From the NCBI GenBank assembly GCA_016699405.1, contig CP064972.1:62001-126000 (forward strand): a stretch of DNA of 64,000 nt. Direction: 5' to 3'. Below, piece after piece: positions 52,246 through 62,034 of this stretch. The notes beneath the pieces are model-generated. The model worked only from the letters and a program-made list of their open reading frames with translations. It did no database searches and was not told the DNA's origin. Position 1 is the stretch's first letter; each line of letters starts with the position of its first letter. The stretch is from Holophagales bacterium (GTDB lineage: Bacteria; Acidobacteriota; Thermoanaerobaculia; Multivoradales; JAGPDF01). Both the position numbers and the translations under genes were made by a program.

Positions 52246-52771
52246 GGAAGCTCCTCCTGACCGGGGCGAGCAAGGTTCGACCCAGCGCGTCGAGACAACG
52301 GCGAGTGATCTTGTCGACGCTGATCGCCGCACAGCCGATCTGCTGGGCGACCGCGCTTCTCTCGAGCTCGCAACCGTAGCGCAGCGACAAGACGACACGA
52401 CACCGGCCGCGCAGGCGTGCCATCGCCTCCTGCATTTCGCGCTTGAAGAGACGGCGTTCCGCCGCGTCGACGGTCGGATCGGCCGCGATCTCGATCAGTT
52501 CCTGATCGATCGCGTCATAGAGCCGGCGGCGACGACGACGCCAATAGAGCAGACATTCCTTGCGCAGCGCTCCATAAAGCCAGGCAGCGGGCTGAACGAG
52601 CAACCCCTCCTTGCGCAGGAACTGCAGGAAGACCTCTTGAAGCAGGTCCTCGGCATCCTCCGCCGGTACGGCGTAGCGCCTGAGCACGCTTCGCAACCGC
52701 GGCTCGACCTCGTCGAGGAGGTCTCCGAGGCAGGACGCGGGCGGCTCGTATGGCCGAGGGTCGACGCTCAT
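52238..52771 (-). CDS. ECF-type RNA polymerase sigma factor
   Basis: 177 residues. Region 2 (LLQEVFLQFLRKEGL, PAAWLYGALRKECLLYWRRR) and region 4 (LRGRCRVVLSLRYGCELERSAVAQQIGCAAISVDKITRRCL) are recognisable. It directs RNA polymerase to a specific promoter set. The start is the ATG at 52771. The gene is coupled to the TPR protein downstream and lies after the 35-residue peptide gene on the same strand, with a 128-base gap. Confidence 0.88.
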   Translation of the reverse strand: MSVDPRPYEPPASCLGDLLDEVEPRLRSVLRRYAVPAEDAEDLLQEVFLQFLRKEGLLVQPAAWLYGALRKECLLYWRRRRRRLYDAIDQELIEIAADPTVDAAERRLFKREMQEAMARLRGRCRVVLSLRYGCELERSAVAQQIGCAAISVDKITRRCLDALGRTLLAPVRRSFRG

Positions 52772-52899
52772 CGCTACACACCCAGTAGTGCAGCAAGAGC
52801 CTAGCGCTCTCGGACCGAAACCGAAAGATCCCTCCCATCGAGCTCCCGGACGGCGGCGGCTTCGCGGAGTGACGTCGAAGCCTCTCGCACCCGACCGTC

Positions 52900-53007
52900 T
52901 CAGCCACCCGGATCCCAGGTCCCCTTCTTGTCGTCGTCGGTCACCACCGTCGGGTCGTCGCCGCCATCGAGGCCGAGCAGCATCAGGAGCAGATCGATGA
53001 GCGCCAT
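52900..53007 (-). CDS. 35-residue hydrophobic peptide gene
   Basis: The minus strand encodes MALIDLLLMLLGLDGG followed by an acidic, polar tail ending TWDPGG, then TGA. A strong GGAGGAG ribosome site lies 7 bases before the ATG. It is too short for usual gene finders. The Leu-rich start could insert in or lie on the membrane. It precedes the sigma-TPR pair on the same strand and may be a signalling peptide or regulator for it. I know no homologue. Confidence 0.5.
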   Translation of the reverse strand: MALIDLLLMLLGLDGGDDPTVVTDDDKKGTWDPGG

Positions 53008-53196
53008 GTCCTTCTCTCCTCCGAGGCCCGGGAGCGCGCTCCGTGATGAAGCGTTCCCGCCTACACCTCTCTAGCTGCCGCAGCGGGCGAAAACCGGACA
53101 CTTTTCCCGTGACGACGCGGAGAAGAAATCGGACCGAGAGTAGAGGAGAAACGATCGGGCCGGCCGTGCCGCGATGGCTGGCCGGCTGGCGGGTCG

Positions 53197-54960
53197 TCAG
53201 TTGTAGAGGCTTTCGATCTCCGCGGCGTACTTCTCGCGGATGACCCGTCGCTTGAGCTTCATCGTCGGCGTGAGCTCGCCGCCGACGATCGTGAGCTCCC
53301 CCGGAAGGACAACGAAGCGCCGCACCGCTTCGTAACGCGCCACCGTCGCGTTGACGTTCTCGAGCTCGCGCTCGAGATAGGCGCGGAAGATCTCGCAGGT
53401 GCGCGCCGCGGCGATGTCGCGCGCCGGGCTGCCGAGCCGGCGCGCCACCTCGGCGACGCGCTCCGGATCGAGCGTGAGGAGCGCCGCGACGTAGTTGCGC
53501 TGGTCGCCCACCAGCACGGCCTGGGCGATGCCGGGAATCGTCTTGAGCCGCGCCTCGATCGGCGCCGGCGCGACGTTCTTGCCGCCCGAGGTGATGAGCA
53601 GCTCCTTCTTGCGGTCGGTGATGCGCAGGAATCCGTCGGCATCGAGCTCGCCGATGTCGCCCGAGTGAAGCCAGCCGTCGGCGTCGCGCGTCTCGCGGGT
53701 CGCCGTCTCGTCCTTGTAGTAGCCGAGGAAGACGTGCGGGCCACGCATCCACACCTCACCGTCTTCGGCGAGCTTCAGCTCCGTGCCCGGAATCGCAAAG
53801 CCGGCGCGGCCGGTGCGCAAGCGGTCGGGAACCGAGAAGGTCGTCGGCCCGGTGCATTCGCTCATCCCGTAGACCTCGCAGATGGCGATCCCGAGGGAGA
53901 GGAAGTACTCGAGGGTGCCGAGCGAGATCGGCGCTGCCGAGGTGATGCAGACCCGCGCCGCGTCGAGACCGAGCCGCTCCTTCACCTTCGAGAAGACCAC
54001 CTTCTCGGCGAGGCCGTAGCCAGCGGGCAGGGGCAGACCGCGCTGCGCGGCGTAGCCGCCGGCGAGCCCCTTGACACGCGCCCAGGCGGCGATCCGGCGG
54101 CGCAACCAAGAGGAGGAAGCACCGACGGCCTGCATGCGCGCCTGGATCTTCTCCCACACCCGGGGCACGCCGAAGAAGATCGTCGGACGGACCTCGCGCA
54201 GGTTCTCCGGCAGCTTCTCGAGGCTCTCGGCGAAGTAGGCACAGGAGCCGCCGACCATCGGCATGTAGACCGAGATGCACTGCTCGGCGATGTGGGAGAG
54301 CGGCAGATACGACAGGAAGCGGTCCGACGGACCGATCGCGAACGTCGGACCGCCGACTTCGGCAAGAAAGGTGACGTTGCCGTGCGAGATCATCACCGCC
54401 TTCGGCGGACCGGTAGTGCCAGAGGTGTAGATCAGCGTGCACGGGTCGTCCTGCCGCTGGGCCGCCAGACGCTCGGCGAGCGCCGACTCCGGCACGCCGT
54501 CGCCGCGCGCCTCGAAGTCCTCCCAGGACAGCACGTCGCCGCGGGAGGCGACGCCGCTCATCACGACGATCGCCTTGAGCTGCGGCAGATCCCCGCGCAA
54601 GGACTCGAAGAGCTCGAGGTAGGCGGCGTTCTCCACCACCACCACCGCGGCTTCGCAGTGGCGCGCGATGTAGATCACCTGCTCGCGAGCGCTCGTCGTG
54701 TAGATGCCCGTCGGAATGGCCCCGGCGAGGATGGCGCCGAGGTCGGCGAGCAGCCACTCCGGGCGGTTGTAGCTCATGATCGCCACGCCGCGCCGCGGCT
54801 CCACCCCGAGAGCGATGAGCGCCCGGGCCACCCGCCGCGCCCGCGCTCCGTACTCCGCCCAGGTGGCGGTCTGCCAGGCGCCGTCCTGTTTCCACCGCAG
54901 CGCCGGCCGATCGCCGTGCGTCCGCACGGTCCCCTCGAAGAGCTCGCCCACGGTTCGCAT
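53197..54960 (-). CDS. Long-chain acyl-CoA synthetase (AMP-forming)
   Basis: 587 residues, the usual length for long-chain acyl-CoA ligases. The ATP-binding motif LIYTSGTTGPPKAVMISHGN lies near residue 190, VYGMSECTGPTTF near 370, GWLHSGDIG near 450 and the catalytic KELLITSGGKNVAPAPIE near 465. It activates fatty acids with ATP and CoA at the membrane. It stands alone. Upstream, 54961-55140 is a divergent gap towards the SEC-C gene. Confidence 0.92.
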   Translation of the reverse strand: MRTVGELFEGTVRTHGDRPALRWKQDGAWQTATWAEYGARARRVARALIALGVEPRRGVAIMSYNRPEWLLADLGAILAGAIPTGIYTTSAREQVIYIARHCEAAVVVVENAAYLELFESLRGDLPQLKAIVVMSGVASRGDVLSWEDFEARGDGVPESALAERLAAQRQDDPCTLIYTSGTTGPPKAVMISHGNVTFLAEVGGPTFAIGPSDRFLSYLPLSHIAEQCISVYMPMVGGSCAYFAESLEKLPENLREVRPTIFFGVPRVWEKIQARMQAVGASSSWLRRRIAAWARVKGLAGGYAAQRGLPLPAGYGLAEKVVFSKVKERLGLDAARVCITSAAPISLGTLEYFLSLGIAICEVYGMSECTGPTTFSVPDRLRTGRAGFAIPGTELKLAEDGEVWMRGPHVFLGYYKDETATRETRDADGWLHSGDIGELDADGFLRITDRKKELLITSGGKNVAPAPIEARLKTIPGIAQAVLVGDQRNYVAALLTLDPERVAEVARRLGSPARDIAAARTCEIFRAYLERELENVNATVARYEAVRRFVVLPGELTIVGGELTPTMKLKRRVIREKYAAEIESLYN

Positions 54961-55140
54961 CGTCTCCCCCTCCTCGGCGGTCGCTTGCAGCCCTGCGACG
55001 AGCCTCGACCGCTCTCCGGCGGTCTGCCGCTCGTACGTCGTCTCTACGTCGCCTGAAAGGCGCCCGGATCATAGCCACCCCGCGGCGGCTGCGCCTGCCG
55101 CGGCGCGGCCAAGTGGCGCCTGTGCTAGCTTGCCGCAGCC

Positions 55141-57114
55141 ATGAAAGCCGACTGGTTCGAGTTCGTCAGCGACGCCGTGGGTGAGATCCTGCGTGACCCT
55201 CGCCCCGAGACGTTCTTTGCCTGGATGCGCGCCGAGGGCGCACCGCGCGCCGCCCTGGCGCTGGGGTTGGAAGTCGACGCGGCCGGGTTGCGGAGCTTCT
55301 CCACCGCGCTCGCCCTCGCCGTCTGGAACGCCGTGCCGCGCCCCGACCGGGGCTTCCGCCCCGAGCCGCTGGCGGCGCCCGAGCGCAACGGCCCCTGCCC
55401 TTGTGGCTCGGGCAGCAAGTACAAGAAGTGCTGCGGCGCCCAGCCGCCGGCGGTGGGCGGCCTCGCGCCGTTCGACGTCTGGCTGGCGCTCATCGACCGG
55501 TTGGGCGAGGAGGAGCTCGCCGCGCTCGCCCGGACGCGGGCCCTCTCTCCCGAGCTCCTCGGCGAGATCGCCTCCGCCTTCCTGCGGGCCGGAGGCACCG
55601 ACGCCACCCTGGCGCTGCTCGAACCGTTCCTCGCCGAGACGGCACTGCTGCCCGAACGCTTCGAGGAGATCGCCGACCCGCTGGTCGACGCCGCCGGGTC
55701 GCTCGACGACGACGAGCGCGAGGCGCTCTTCGCCCGCCTGCGCCGGGATCTCACGGGCCCCGATCGCGCCGTCCTCGAACTGCGGCTCGCCTCGCAGGCG
55801 ATCGACGACGGTGAGCTCGAGGCGGCCCGCCGTGCACTCGGACGCGCTGCCGCCGAAGTCCCGGACCATCCGGGGCTCGGCGGACTCGAAGTGCAGCTCC
55901 TGGTGGCCGAGGGCGAGCTCGACGAAGCGCGCGAGCGCGCCGCCGACTGGAGCGCCCGGCTGGCGCGCCGCGGCTACCGCGCCGGGGATGCCCCGCGGCC
56001 GTTCCTCGCCGCGGCGACGGCGGACGCCGAACGCGCCGTCGCCCTCTTCTCCGGGCGAGCCCACCCCGAGGATCTCGAGCGTCTGCAGATCTGGGCCGAG
56101 ACCGCTAGCCACCGCCCCCTCCCGGCCGTCGAGCTTCGTGCCGACGAGGAGCGCCCGGCCGAGGGCGCCTTTGCCCTGTCGATCCCCCAGCTCGAGCTCG
56201 AAGAGGCCTGGGCTGATCTCTGGCCTCTCGCCAAGCCGCGGCTGACCGAGGCGGGGCCGGGAGAGGGCGACGACCCGTGGCAACGCGACACCGCCGGCGA
56301 GTGGCTGGGCTGGCTCGAGCAACACGTCGAGGCCGCCGACAGCCTGTCGATCCTCGAGGACCTGGTGCTCGGTGTCGACGCGCTCGAACAGGCGCAGACC
56401 CCGTGGGTCGACCGCGAGCTGCTCGCGCCGCTGCTCGCCCGCGCCGCGGCGATCCTCGACCACGCGCTCGCCGGCGCGCCGGTGCACCGACTCCCCTGGG
56501 CGGAGCCCGAGAACCGCCCGGCCCTGCGCCTGCTCGTCGAATCCGTCTTCCTCGACCTGCGCTCGGAGAAGCTCGACGAGGCCGCCGCGGCGATGGAGCG
56601 CTATCTCGCGATCAATCCGAGCGACGACCACGAGATGCGCGGTGATCTCGCCACGCTGCACCTTCGCCGCGGCGAGGATGCGGCCGCGCTGGCGCTCACC
56701 GATCCGCTCCCGGACGACGAGCTGCCCGAAATCCGCTACGGCAGGGTGCTCGCTCTCCTGCGTCTCGGACGGCGGGGCGAGGCCGAGACAGCGCTCGACA
56801 CCGCCCTCGCCGCCCAGCCGCACGTCCCGGGCGCCCTGCTCGAGCCCACCGACGAGCCGCCGGAGGTCGCAGAGGAACACGTCCACGGCCCGCATTGCGG
56901 CCACCAGCACGACGCGGCCGAAGGCGACGACGACGAGCGCAGCGCGGCGGATGGCGACCTCGACGACGAGGACGACGCCGATCTCGGCGGCCCCACCGTC
57001 GAGCGCGGCAGTCCGCTCGAAGCCTGGTACTACGCCGAAGAGGTGCGCGAGCTCTGGCAGGTGCCCGCCGACGCCCTCGACTGGCTACGCAGCCGCAGTC
57101 AGCCGCGGGCCTGA
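55141..57114 (+). CDS. SEC-C zinc motif protein with helical repeats
   Basis: 657 residues. A helical start (WFEFVSDAVGEILRDPRPET) precedes the SEC-C motif NGPCPCGSGSKYKKCCG (about 83-99), a zinc site also found at the SecA C-terminus. The rest is repeated helices like TPRs (LEAARRALGRAAAEVPDHPG, AAAAMERYLAINPSDDHEM) and an acidic, His-rich stretch near 580-620 (HVHGPHCGHQHDAAEG) that may bind metal. The function is unknown. The gene converges on the S9 peptidase across a hairpin. Confidence 0.8.
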   Translation: MKADWFEFVSDAVGEILRDPRPETFFAWMRAEGAPRAALALGLEVDAAGLRSFSTALALAVWNAVPRPDRGFRPEPLAAPERNGPCPCGSGSKYKKCCGAQPPAVGGLAPFDVWLALIDRLGEEELAALARTRALSPELLGEIASAFLRAGGTDATLALLEPFLAETALLPERFEEIADPLVDAAGSLDDDEREALFARLRRDLTGPDRAVLELRLASQAIDDGELEAARRALGRAAAEVPDHPGLGGLEVQLLVAEGELDEARERAADWSARLARRGYRAGDAPRPFLAAATADAERAVALFSGRAHPEDLERLQIWAETASHRPLPAVELRADEERPAEGAFALSIPQLELEEAWADLWPLAKPRLTEAGPGEGDDPWQRDTAGEWLGWLEQHVEAADSLSILEDLVLGVDALEQAQTPWVDRELLAPLLARAAAILDHALAGAPVHRLPWAEPENRPALRLLVESVFLDLRSEKLDEAAAAMERYLAINPSDDHEMRGDLATLHLRRGEDAAALALTDPLPDDELPEIRYGRVLALLRLGRRGEAETALDTALAAQPHVPGALLEPTDEPPEVAEEHVHGPHCGHQHDAAEGDDDERSAADGDLDDEDDADLGGPTVERGSPLEAWYYAEEVRELWQVPADALDWLRSRSQPRA

Positions 57115-57139
57115 CCACACGGGATCGCGACGAAAAGCA

Positions 57140-57170
57140 AGGGCCGTGAGGCGATCCGCCCCACGGCCCT
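57140..57170. terminator. Bidirectional hairpin between SEC-C and S9 genes
   Basis: AGGGCCGTG (57140-57148) pairs with CACGGCCCT (57162-57170), with an inner GGCG/CGCC pair. On the minus strand the stem is followed by TGCTTTTCG, a short T-tract, so it probably ends the S9 transcript and blocks read-through from the SEC-C gene. Confidence 0.7.
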
Positions 57171-57194
57171 GGTCGTCGCGGCTCGCTCGACCGA

Positions 57195-59222
57195 CTACTT
57201 CTTGGGAAGCGCCGCGGCGACTCCCGGCACGCCGGCGGCGCCGGCGGGCACGGAGATCGAGGAGCCGGTGAAGTCCTGACCGATCGGCTCGTAGCGACCT
57301 CCGAGGTGCTGGGCGAGGAACGCCTCGGCCACCGCGTTGAACGCCTTGTTGTTCTCCGGCCGCGCGAAGCCGTGACCCTCGTCGGGGAAGAGGACGTAGG
57401 TCACCGGGATCTTCTTCGCCTCGAGCGCCTTGACGATCTGGTCGGACTCGGCCTGCTTGACGCGCGGGTCGTTGGCACCCTGGCCGATCAACAGCGGACG
57501 CTTGATCTCGCCGGCCTTGAAGAGCGGCGAGCGCGAGTGCAGGAACTTCTTGCCCTCGTCCGTCTTCATCTCGCCCATCCGCTGCTCGAAGACCGCGAGG
57601 ATCGGCGCCCAGTAGGGCGGGATCGACTCGAGCAGCGTCACCAGGTTCGACGGTCCGACGATGTCGACTCCGGCGGCGAACTTCTCCGGCGTGAAGGTCA
57701 GGCCGACGAGCGTCGCATAGCCACCGTAGCTGCCGCCCATGATCGCCACCTTCGTCGGGTCGGCGATCTTCTGGGCCACCGCCCAGTCGACGGCGTCGAT
57801 CAGGTCGTCGTGCATCTTCGCCGCCCACTCGCGGTTTCCGGCGTTCAGGAACTTCTTGCCGAAGCCGGTCGAGCCGCGGAAGTTGACCGAAAACACGGCA
57901 TAGCCGCGGTTGGCGAGCCACTGGTGGTACGGGTTGTAGCCCCACTCGTCGCGCGCCCAGGGGCCGCCGTGGACGAAGAGCACCATCGGCGAGGCCGCGG
58001 CCGGCTTGCCGTCGCCGTCCGGGTCGGAGCCGGCGGGGAGCGTCAGGTAGCTGACCAGCTCGAGCCCGTCCCGCGCCTTGATCGCCCGCGGATGCATCGG
58101 CATGAGTGCCTTGCCTTCGAGCGCCGGGCGCCCGGTGAACAGGTAGGTCGCCTTGCGCGTCGGCCGATCGTAGAGGTAGTAGGTCACCGGCCCGGCGTCC
58201 TGCACGTAGGCCACCGTCCAGACCTTGTCGTCGAGCGAACGGCCGGTGATCTCGAAATCGCCGCGCGCCGCCTTCGCGAGGGCCGCGAAGTCCGCCTCGA
58301 TCGCCGGGTCGAGGACCTTCCACTCCTCGCGCAGGTAGCTCGAGGAGACCGCCTGCAGCGTCTTCTCCGTCGGGTGGACGAGCACGTTGGCCACGTCGGC
58401 CTTCGAGTCGGCGAAGACCAGCTCGCTCTTGCCGCTCGCCAGATCGACCTTGGTCAGCGCCGCGGTGTCGCGATCGCGGCTGTCGAGCATGTAGAGCACC
58501 TGGCCGCTCTTGTCGAAGCCGAGGGCGTTGGTGGTCAGCGAGTCGGCCGCCGGCACCTGGGCGAACGGCACGAAGCCGCCCTCGCCCGCCTTGAGCATCT
58601 CGAGGCCGCCGTCGGGCAGGTAGCGCGCCGCCAGGCGAACCTTGTAGTCGTCGTCGGTGGTGAAGCCGACGAAGCCCTCGTTCTGCTGCACCAGCTTGCG
58701 CTCGCCGGACTTCAGGTTCACGCGGTAGATGTCGTGGAGCTGCGGCACGCGGTCGTTGAGCGCCACGAGGATCTCGTCGGGGAACTTCGGCGAGACCTGT
58801 TCGATCCGCGCCTGCACCTTGTCGAGCGGCGTGAGGTCCTTCTCCTCGCCGCTCTTGAGGTCGACCACGTAGATCCGCCAGTTCTCGTCGCCGCCGCGGT
58901 CCTGCAGGTAGACGATGTGCTGGCTCGAGTAGGCCCAGAAGTAGATCCGCACGCCGCGGCTCTTGTCCTTGGTCACCGCGCGCGCCGCCTTGAGGTCGCC
59001 GACCGGCGCCACCCAGACGTTCATCACCCCGTCGACCGGCGCCCGCCAGGCGAGCTGCTTGCCGTCCGGGCTCACCGTCAGACCGGCCCGCTCGGGGTTG
59101 CCGAACAGCACCTCGCGCGGAATCAACGGGGCGTCGGCAGCGCTGGCCGCCCGCGCCGTCGCGCCCAACAGACCGGCTGCGCCGGCCAGCAGAAGTCCAG
59201 CCACTGTCAGTGCTCTCCTCAT
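57195..59222 (-). CDS. Exported S9 prolyl oligopeptidase family peptidase
   Basis: 675 residues with a signal peptide (MRRALTVAGLLLAGAAGLLG). A beta-propeller occupies residues 30-370. The alpha/beta hydrolase domain follows with the catalytic Ser in GGSYGGYA, Asp in GQGANDPRV and His in DEGHGF, a complete triad. It cleaves short peptides in the periplasm. I chose the ATG at 59222 because GGAG lies 9 bases upstream and the signal peptide begins there; an in-frame ATG at 59237 has no ribosome site. It ends in a Gly/Ala-rich tail. Confidence 0.9.
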   Translation of the reverse strand: MRRALTVAGLLLAGAAGLLGATARAASAADAPLIPREVLFGNPERAGLTVSPDGKQLAWRAPVDGVMNVWVAPVGDLKAARAVTKDKSRGVRIYFWAYSSQHIVYLQDRGGDENWRIYVVDLKSGEEKDLTPLDKVQARIEQVSPKFPDEILVALNDRVPQLHDIYRVNLKSGERKLVQQNEGFVGFTTDDDYKVRLAARYLPDGGLEMLKAGEGGFVPFAQVPAADSLTTNALGFDKSGQVLYMLDSRDRDTAALTKVDLASGKSELVFADSKADVANVLVHPTEKTLQAVSSSYLREEWKVLDPAIEADFAALAKAARGDFEITGRSLDDKVWTVAYVQDAGPVTYYLYDRPTRKATYLFTGRPALEGKALMPMHPRAIKARDGLELVSYLTLPAGSDPDGDGKPAAASPMVLFVHGGPWARDEWGYNPYHQWLANRGYAVFSVNFRGSTGFGKKFLNAGNREWAAKMHDDLIDAVDWAVAQKIADPTKVAIMGGSYGGYATLVGLTFTPEKFAAGVDIVGPSNLVTLLESIPPYWAPILAVFEQRMGEMKTDEGKKFLHSRSPLFKAGEIKRPLLIGQGANDPRVKQAESDQIVKALEAKKIPVTYVLFPDEGHGFARPENNKAFNAVAEAFLAQHLGGRYEPIGQDFTGSSISVPAGAAGVPGVAAALPKK

Positions 59223-59332
59223 CGCATCGATCTCCATGGGGATTCGCCGGCCCGTCGAGGCCGTCTCCCTTTCTACGCCCTCGGCGGGGGAAAAGTTCAG
59301 GCCCGGGCGGGCGTCCGCCGCACGACCGGACA

Positions 59333-61987
59333 TCAGTTCTTGGCGTCGTACCAGGTCTCGCCGGTGCCGACGTCGACCACCAGCGGGACCGCCAGCCGCT
59401 CGGCCCCCTCCATCTCCTGGCGGACGAGCGCGGCGATCGGCTCGAGCGCGTCGGCGGGGACCTCGAGCACCAGCTCGTCGTGCACCGAGAGCAGCAGCCT
59501 CGCCCCGGCGTGCTCCGCCCGCAGGCGGCGGTCGACGGCGAGCATCGCCTTCTTCAGCAGATCGGCCGCCGTCCCCTGGATGCGCGCGTTGATCGCCATG
59601 CGCCGGGCGTTCTCGCGCAGGTTCCAGTTCTTGCTGTGGATGTCCGGCAGGTAGCGCACGCGGCCGGCGAGCGTCTCGACGCGACCGTCGCGTTCGGCCA
59701 GCCGCAGGGTCTCCTGCATGTAGTCCTGCACCCTGCCGAAGCGCGCGAAGTAGGCGGCGATGAACTGCTCGGCCTCCTTGTTCGAGACTCCGAGCGCCGC
59801 GGCGAGCCCGAAGGCGCTCATGCCGTAGATCAGGCCGAAGTTGATCGTCTTGGCGGCCCGGCGCTGCTCGGCGCTCACCAGCCCGGGGTCGACCCCGAGC
59901 ACCGAGGCGGCGGTGGTGCGGTGGATGTCCTCGCCGCGCCGGAACGCCTCGACGAGCGCCGGCTCGGCGGCGATGTGGGCGAGGACGCGCAGCTCGATCT
60001 GGCTGTAGTCGGCCACCAGGAGGCGCATCCCGGGAGCGGCCCGGAACGCCTTGCGGATGCGATGCCCCGCCTCGGTGCGGACGGGAATGTTCTGCAGGTT
60101 CGGGTTCACCGAGGAGAGGCGGCCGGTGGCCGCCACCGCCTGCTGGTAGCGGGTGTGGATCCGCCCGTCCGGCCCGACCATCGTCGGCAGCGCGTCGACG
60201 TAGGTCGACTTGAGCTTGGTCAGCTCGCGGTAGCGCAGCAGCTTCTGCGGCAGGGCGTAGCCCTTGGCCGCCAGCGCCTCGAGCGTTTCGGCATCGGTCG
60301 ACCAGCTCTTCGTCTTCTTGGTCTTCCGCCCTCCGGCATAGCCCAGCTTCTCGAACAGGATGGCACCGAGTTGAAGCGGCGAGTTGAGGTTGAACGGCTC
60401 GCCCGCCAGAGCGTGAATCTCCCCCTCGAGCGCCGCGAGCTCGGCACCCATTTCGCGCGACATCTCCCCGAGCAGGGCGACGTCGAGGCCGATGCCGGCC
60501 TGCTCCATCCCCACCAGCACCGGAACGAGCGGCGCCTCGATCTCGCGGTAGACCCGGGCGAGTGCCGCCGATCCGAGCTCGGTGCGCATCGGCTCGGCCA
60601 ACCGCGCGACGAGGTTGACCCGTTCGCCAGCGAAGGCGGCGAGTCGCGGATCGCCGACCGGCGGCTCGAGTCCCTTGTCCCATCCGGCCTCCCGTTCGCC
60701 GATCGGCGCGCGACCCAGACGCTGGGTGGCGATCTCGGCCAAGGTGTGGCCATGCACCGACGGCTCGAGCAGGTAGGAGACCAGCATCAGGTCGAAGAGC
60801 CGACAGCGGGCCCGTTCACCGTCCGGCGACAGGCGGAGCACCTCCTTGAGGTCGTGGCCGACGAGCTCGCGCTCGTCGTCGGCGAGCAGACGAGCGAGGA
60901 GCGCGAGCGCTGCCTGCTCGAGACCCGGGAGGCGGAAATCGACGAACAGCGCCTCGCCGCCAGGACGGAGGAGCGCCAGGCCGAGCGGTCGATCGCCGCC
61001 GAGCCTGGCCACGACGAGCTCGCCGGACTCGACGCCGAGCGCCGCCGCGAGCTCGCCGGCGCTCTCCAGCCGTCGGGCCGCAGGTGGCAGCGCCGGCGAG
61101 GCCTCCGGCGCGGGGCTCCCGGGTGCCGTCGCCGACAGCTCGGCGAGCAGGGTGTGAAAATCGAGCGCCGCGCAGAGCTTGCGCAACGCCTCGAGATCGG
61201 GCGGATCGTGGCGCAGCGCCTCGGCATCGAACGGTACCGGCAGATCGGTGTGGATGGTGACCAGCTCTTTGGAGAGCAGCGCCTGCTCGCGGTGCTGTTC
61301 GAGCCCCTCGCGATACGCCTTGCGCTTGATCTCGGCGGTGCGTTCGAGCAGCTCCTCGACCGTGCCGAGCTCGGCGACGAGCTGCTTGGCCCCCTTGTCG
61401 CCGATGCCCGGCACGCCGGGGACGTTGTCGACGGCATCGCCCATCAGCGCCAGGACGTCGACGACGCGCTCCGGCGGCACGCCCCACTCCTCGCACACCG
61501 CGGCGCGGTCGTAGAGCTTGTTGCGACCCGTGTGAAAGACCGAGACGCCGTCACCGACGAGTTGCATCAGGTCCTTGTCCGCCGACACCAGCACGACCTC
61601 GTACCCCTCGCCGGCAGCCTTCTTCGCCAGCGTGCCGAGCACGTCGTCCGCTTCGTAGTTCTCCAGCTCGAGGATCGGGATGCGGAAGGCCGAGATCGCT
61701 TCGCGGATCCACGGGATCTGTGGCTTGAGATCCTCCGGCATCGGCGCGCGATTCGCCTTGTACTCGGCGTAGCGCTCGGTGCGCACGGTCCGGTCGGAGA
61801 CATCGAGCGCCACGCCGACGAGCTCGGGGTTCTCGTCGCGCAGCAGCTTGCGCAACATCTGGACGAACCCGTAGACGGCGTTCGTCGGCTCGCCACGCGA
61901 GCTCGAGAGGTTGCGGATGGCGTAGAACGCCCGGAAGATGTTGGAGAAGCCGTCGATGAGGTAGAGCCGCGGGCGGGAGGAGGCCAT
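59333..61987 (-). CDS. polA: DNA polymerase I
   Basis: 884 residues. The N-terminal 5'-3' exonuclease (to about 290) has DGFSNIFRAFYA and the acidic metal sites VVLVSADKDLMQLV and MGDAVDNVPGVPGIG. The 3'-5' exonuclease region (about 310-490) lacks the DxE motif and is probably inactive. The polymerase carries motif A DYSQIELR, motif B RRAAKTINFGLIYGMSAFGL and motif C VHDELV. It fills gaps and removes RNA primers. The gene stands alone on the minus strand, 110 bases before the S9 gene. Confidence 0.97.
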   Translation of the reverse strand: MASSRPRLYLIDGFSNIFRAFYAIRNLSSSRGEPTNAVYGFVQMLRKLLRDENPELVGVALDVSDRTVRTERYAEYKANRAPMPEDLKPQIPWIREAISAFRIPILELENYEADDVLGTLAKKAAGEGYEVVLVSADKDLMQLVGDGVSVFHTGRNKLYDRAAVCEEWGVPPERVVDVLALMGDAVDNVPGVPGIGDKGAKQLVAELGTVEELLERTAEIKRKAYREGLEQHREQALLSKELVTIHTDLPVPFDAEALRHDPPDLEALRKLCAALDFHTLLAELSATAPGSPAPEASPALPPAARRLESAGELAAALGVESGELVVARLGGDRPLGLALLRPGGEALFVDFRLPGLEQAALALLARLLADDERELVGHDLKEVLRLSPDGERARCRLFDLMLVSYLLEPSVHGHTLAEIATQRLGRAPIGEREAGWDKGLEPPVGDPRLAAFAGERVNLVARLAEPMRTELGSAALARVYREIEAPLVPVLVGMEQAGIGLDVALLGEMSREMGAELAALEGEIHALAGEPFNLNSPLQLGAILFEKLGYAGGRKTKKTKSWSTDAETLEALAAKGYALPQKLLRYRELTKLKSTYVDALPTMVGPDGRIHTRYQQAVAATGRLSSVNPNLQNIPVRTEAGHRIRKAFRAAPGMRLLVADYSQIELRVLAHIAAEPALVEAFRRGEDIHRTTAASVLGVDPGLVSAEQRRAAKTINFGLIYGMSAFGLAAALGVSNKEAEQFIAAYFARFGRVQDYMQETLRLAERDGRVETLAGRVRYLPDIHSKNWNLRENARRMAINARIQGTAADLLKKAMLAVDRRLRAEHAGARLLLSVHDELVLEVPADALEPIAALVRQEMEGAERLAVPLVVDVGTGETWYDAKN

Positions 61988-62034
61988 GGGCGCATTCTAC
62001 GGGCGAGGCTGCCCGGCGCCGGCGCCAGCCGGCC

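Noticed and set aside
57306..59654. 782-codon plus-strand frame opposite the S9 peptidase
   Set aside because: The S9 triad is intact on the minus strand; the plus frame is Arg/Val/His-rich without motifs.
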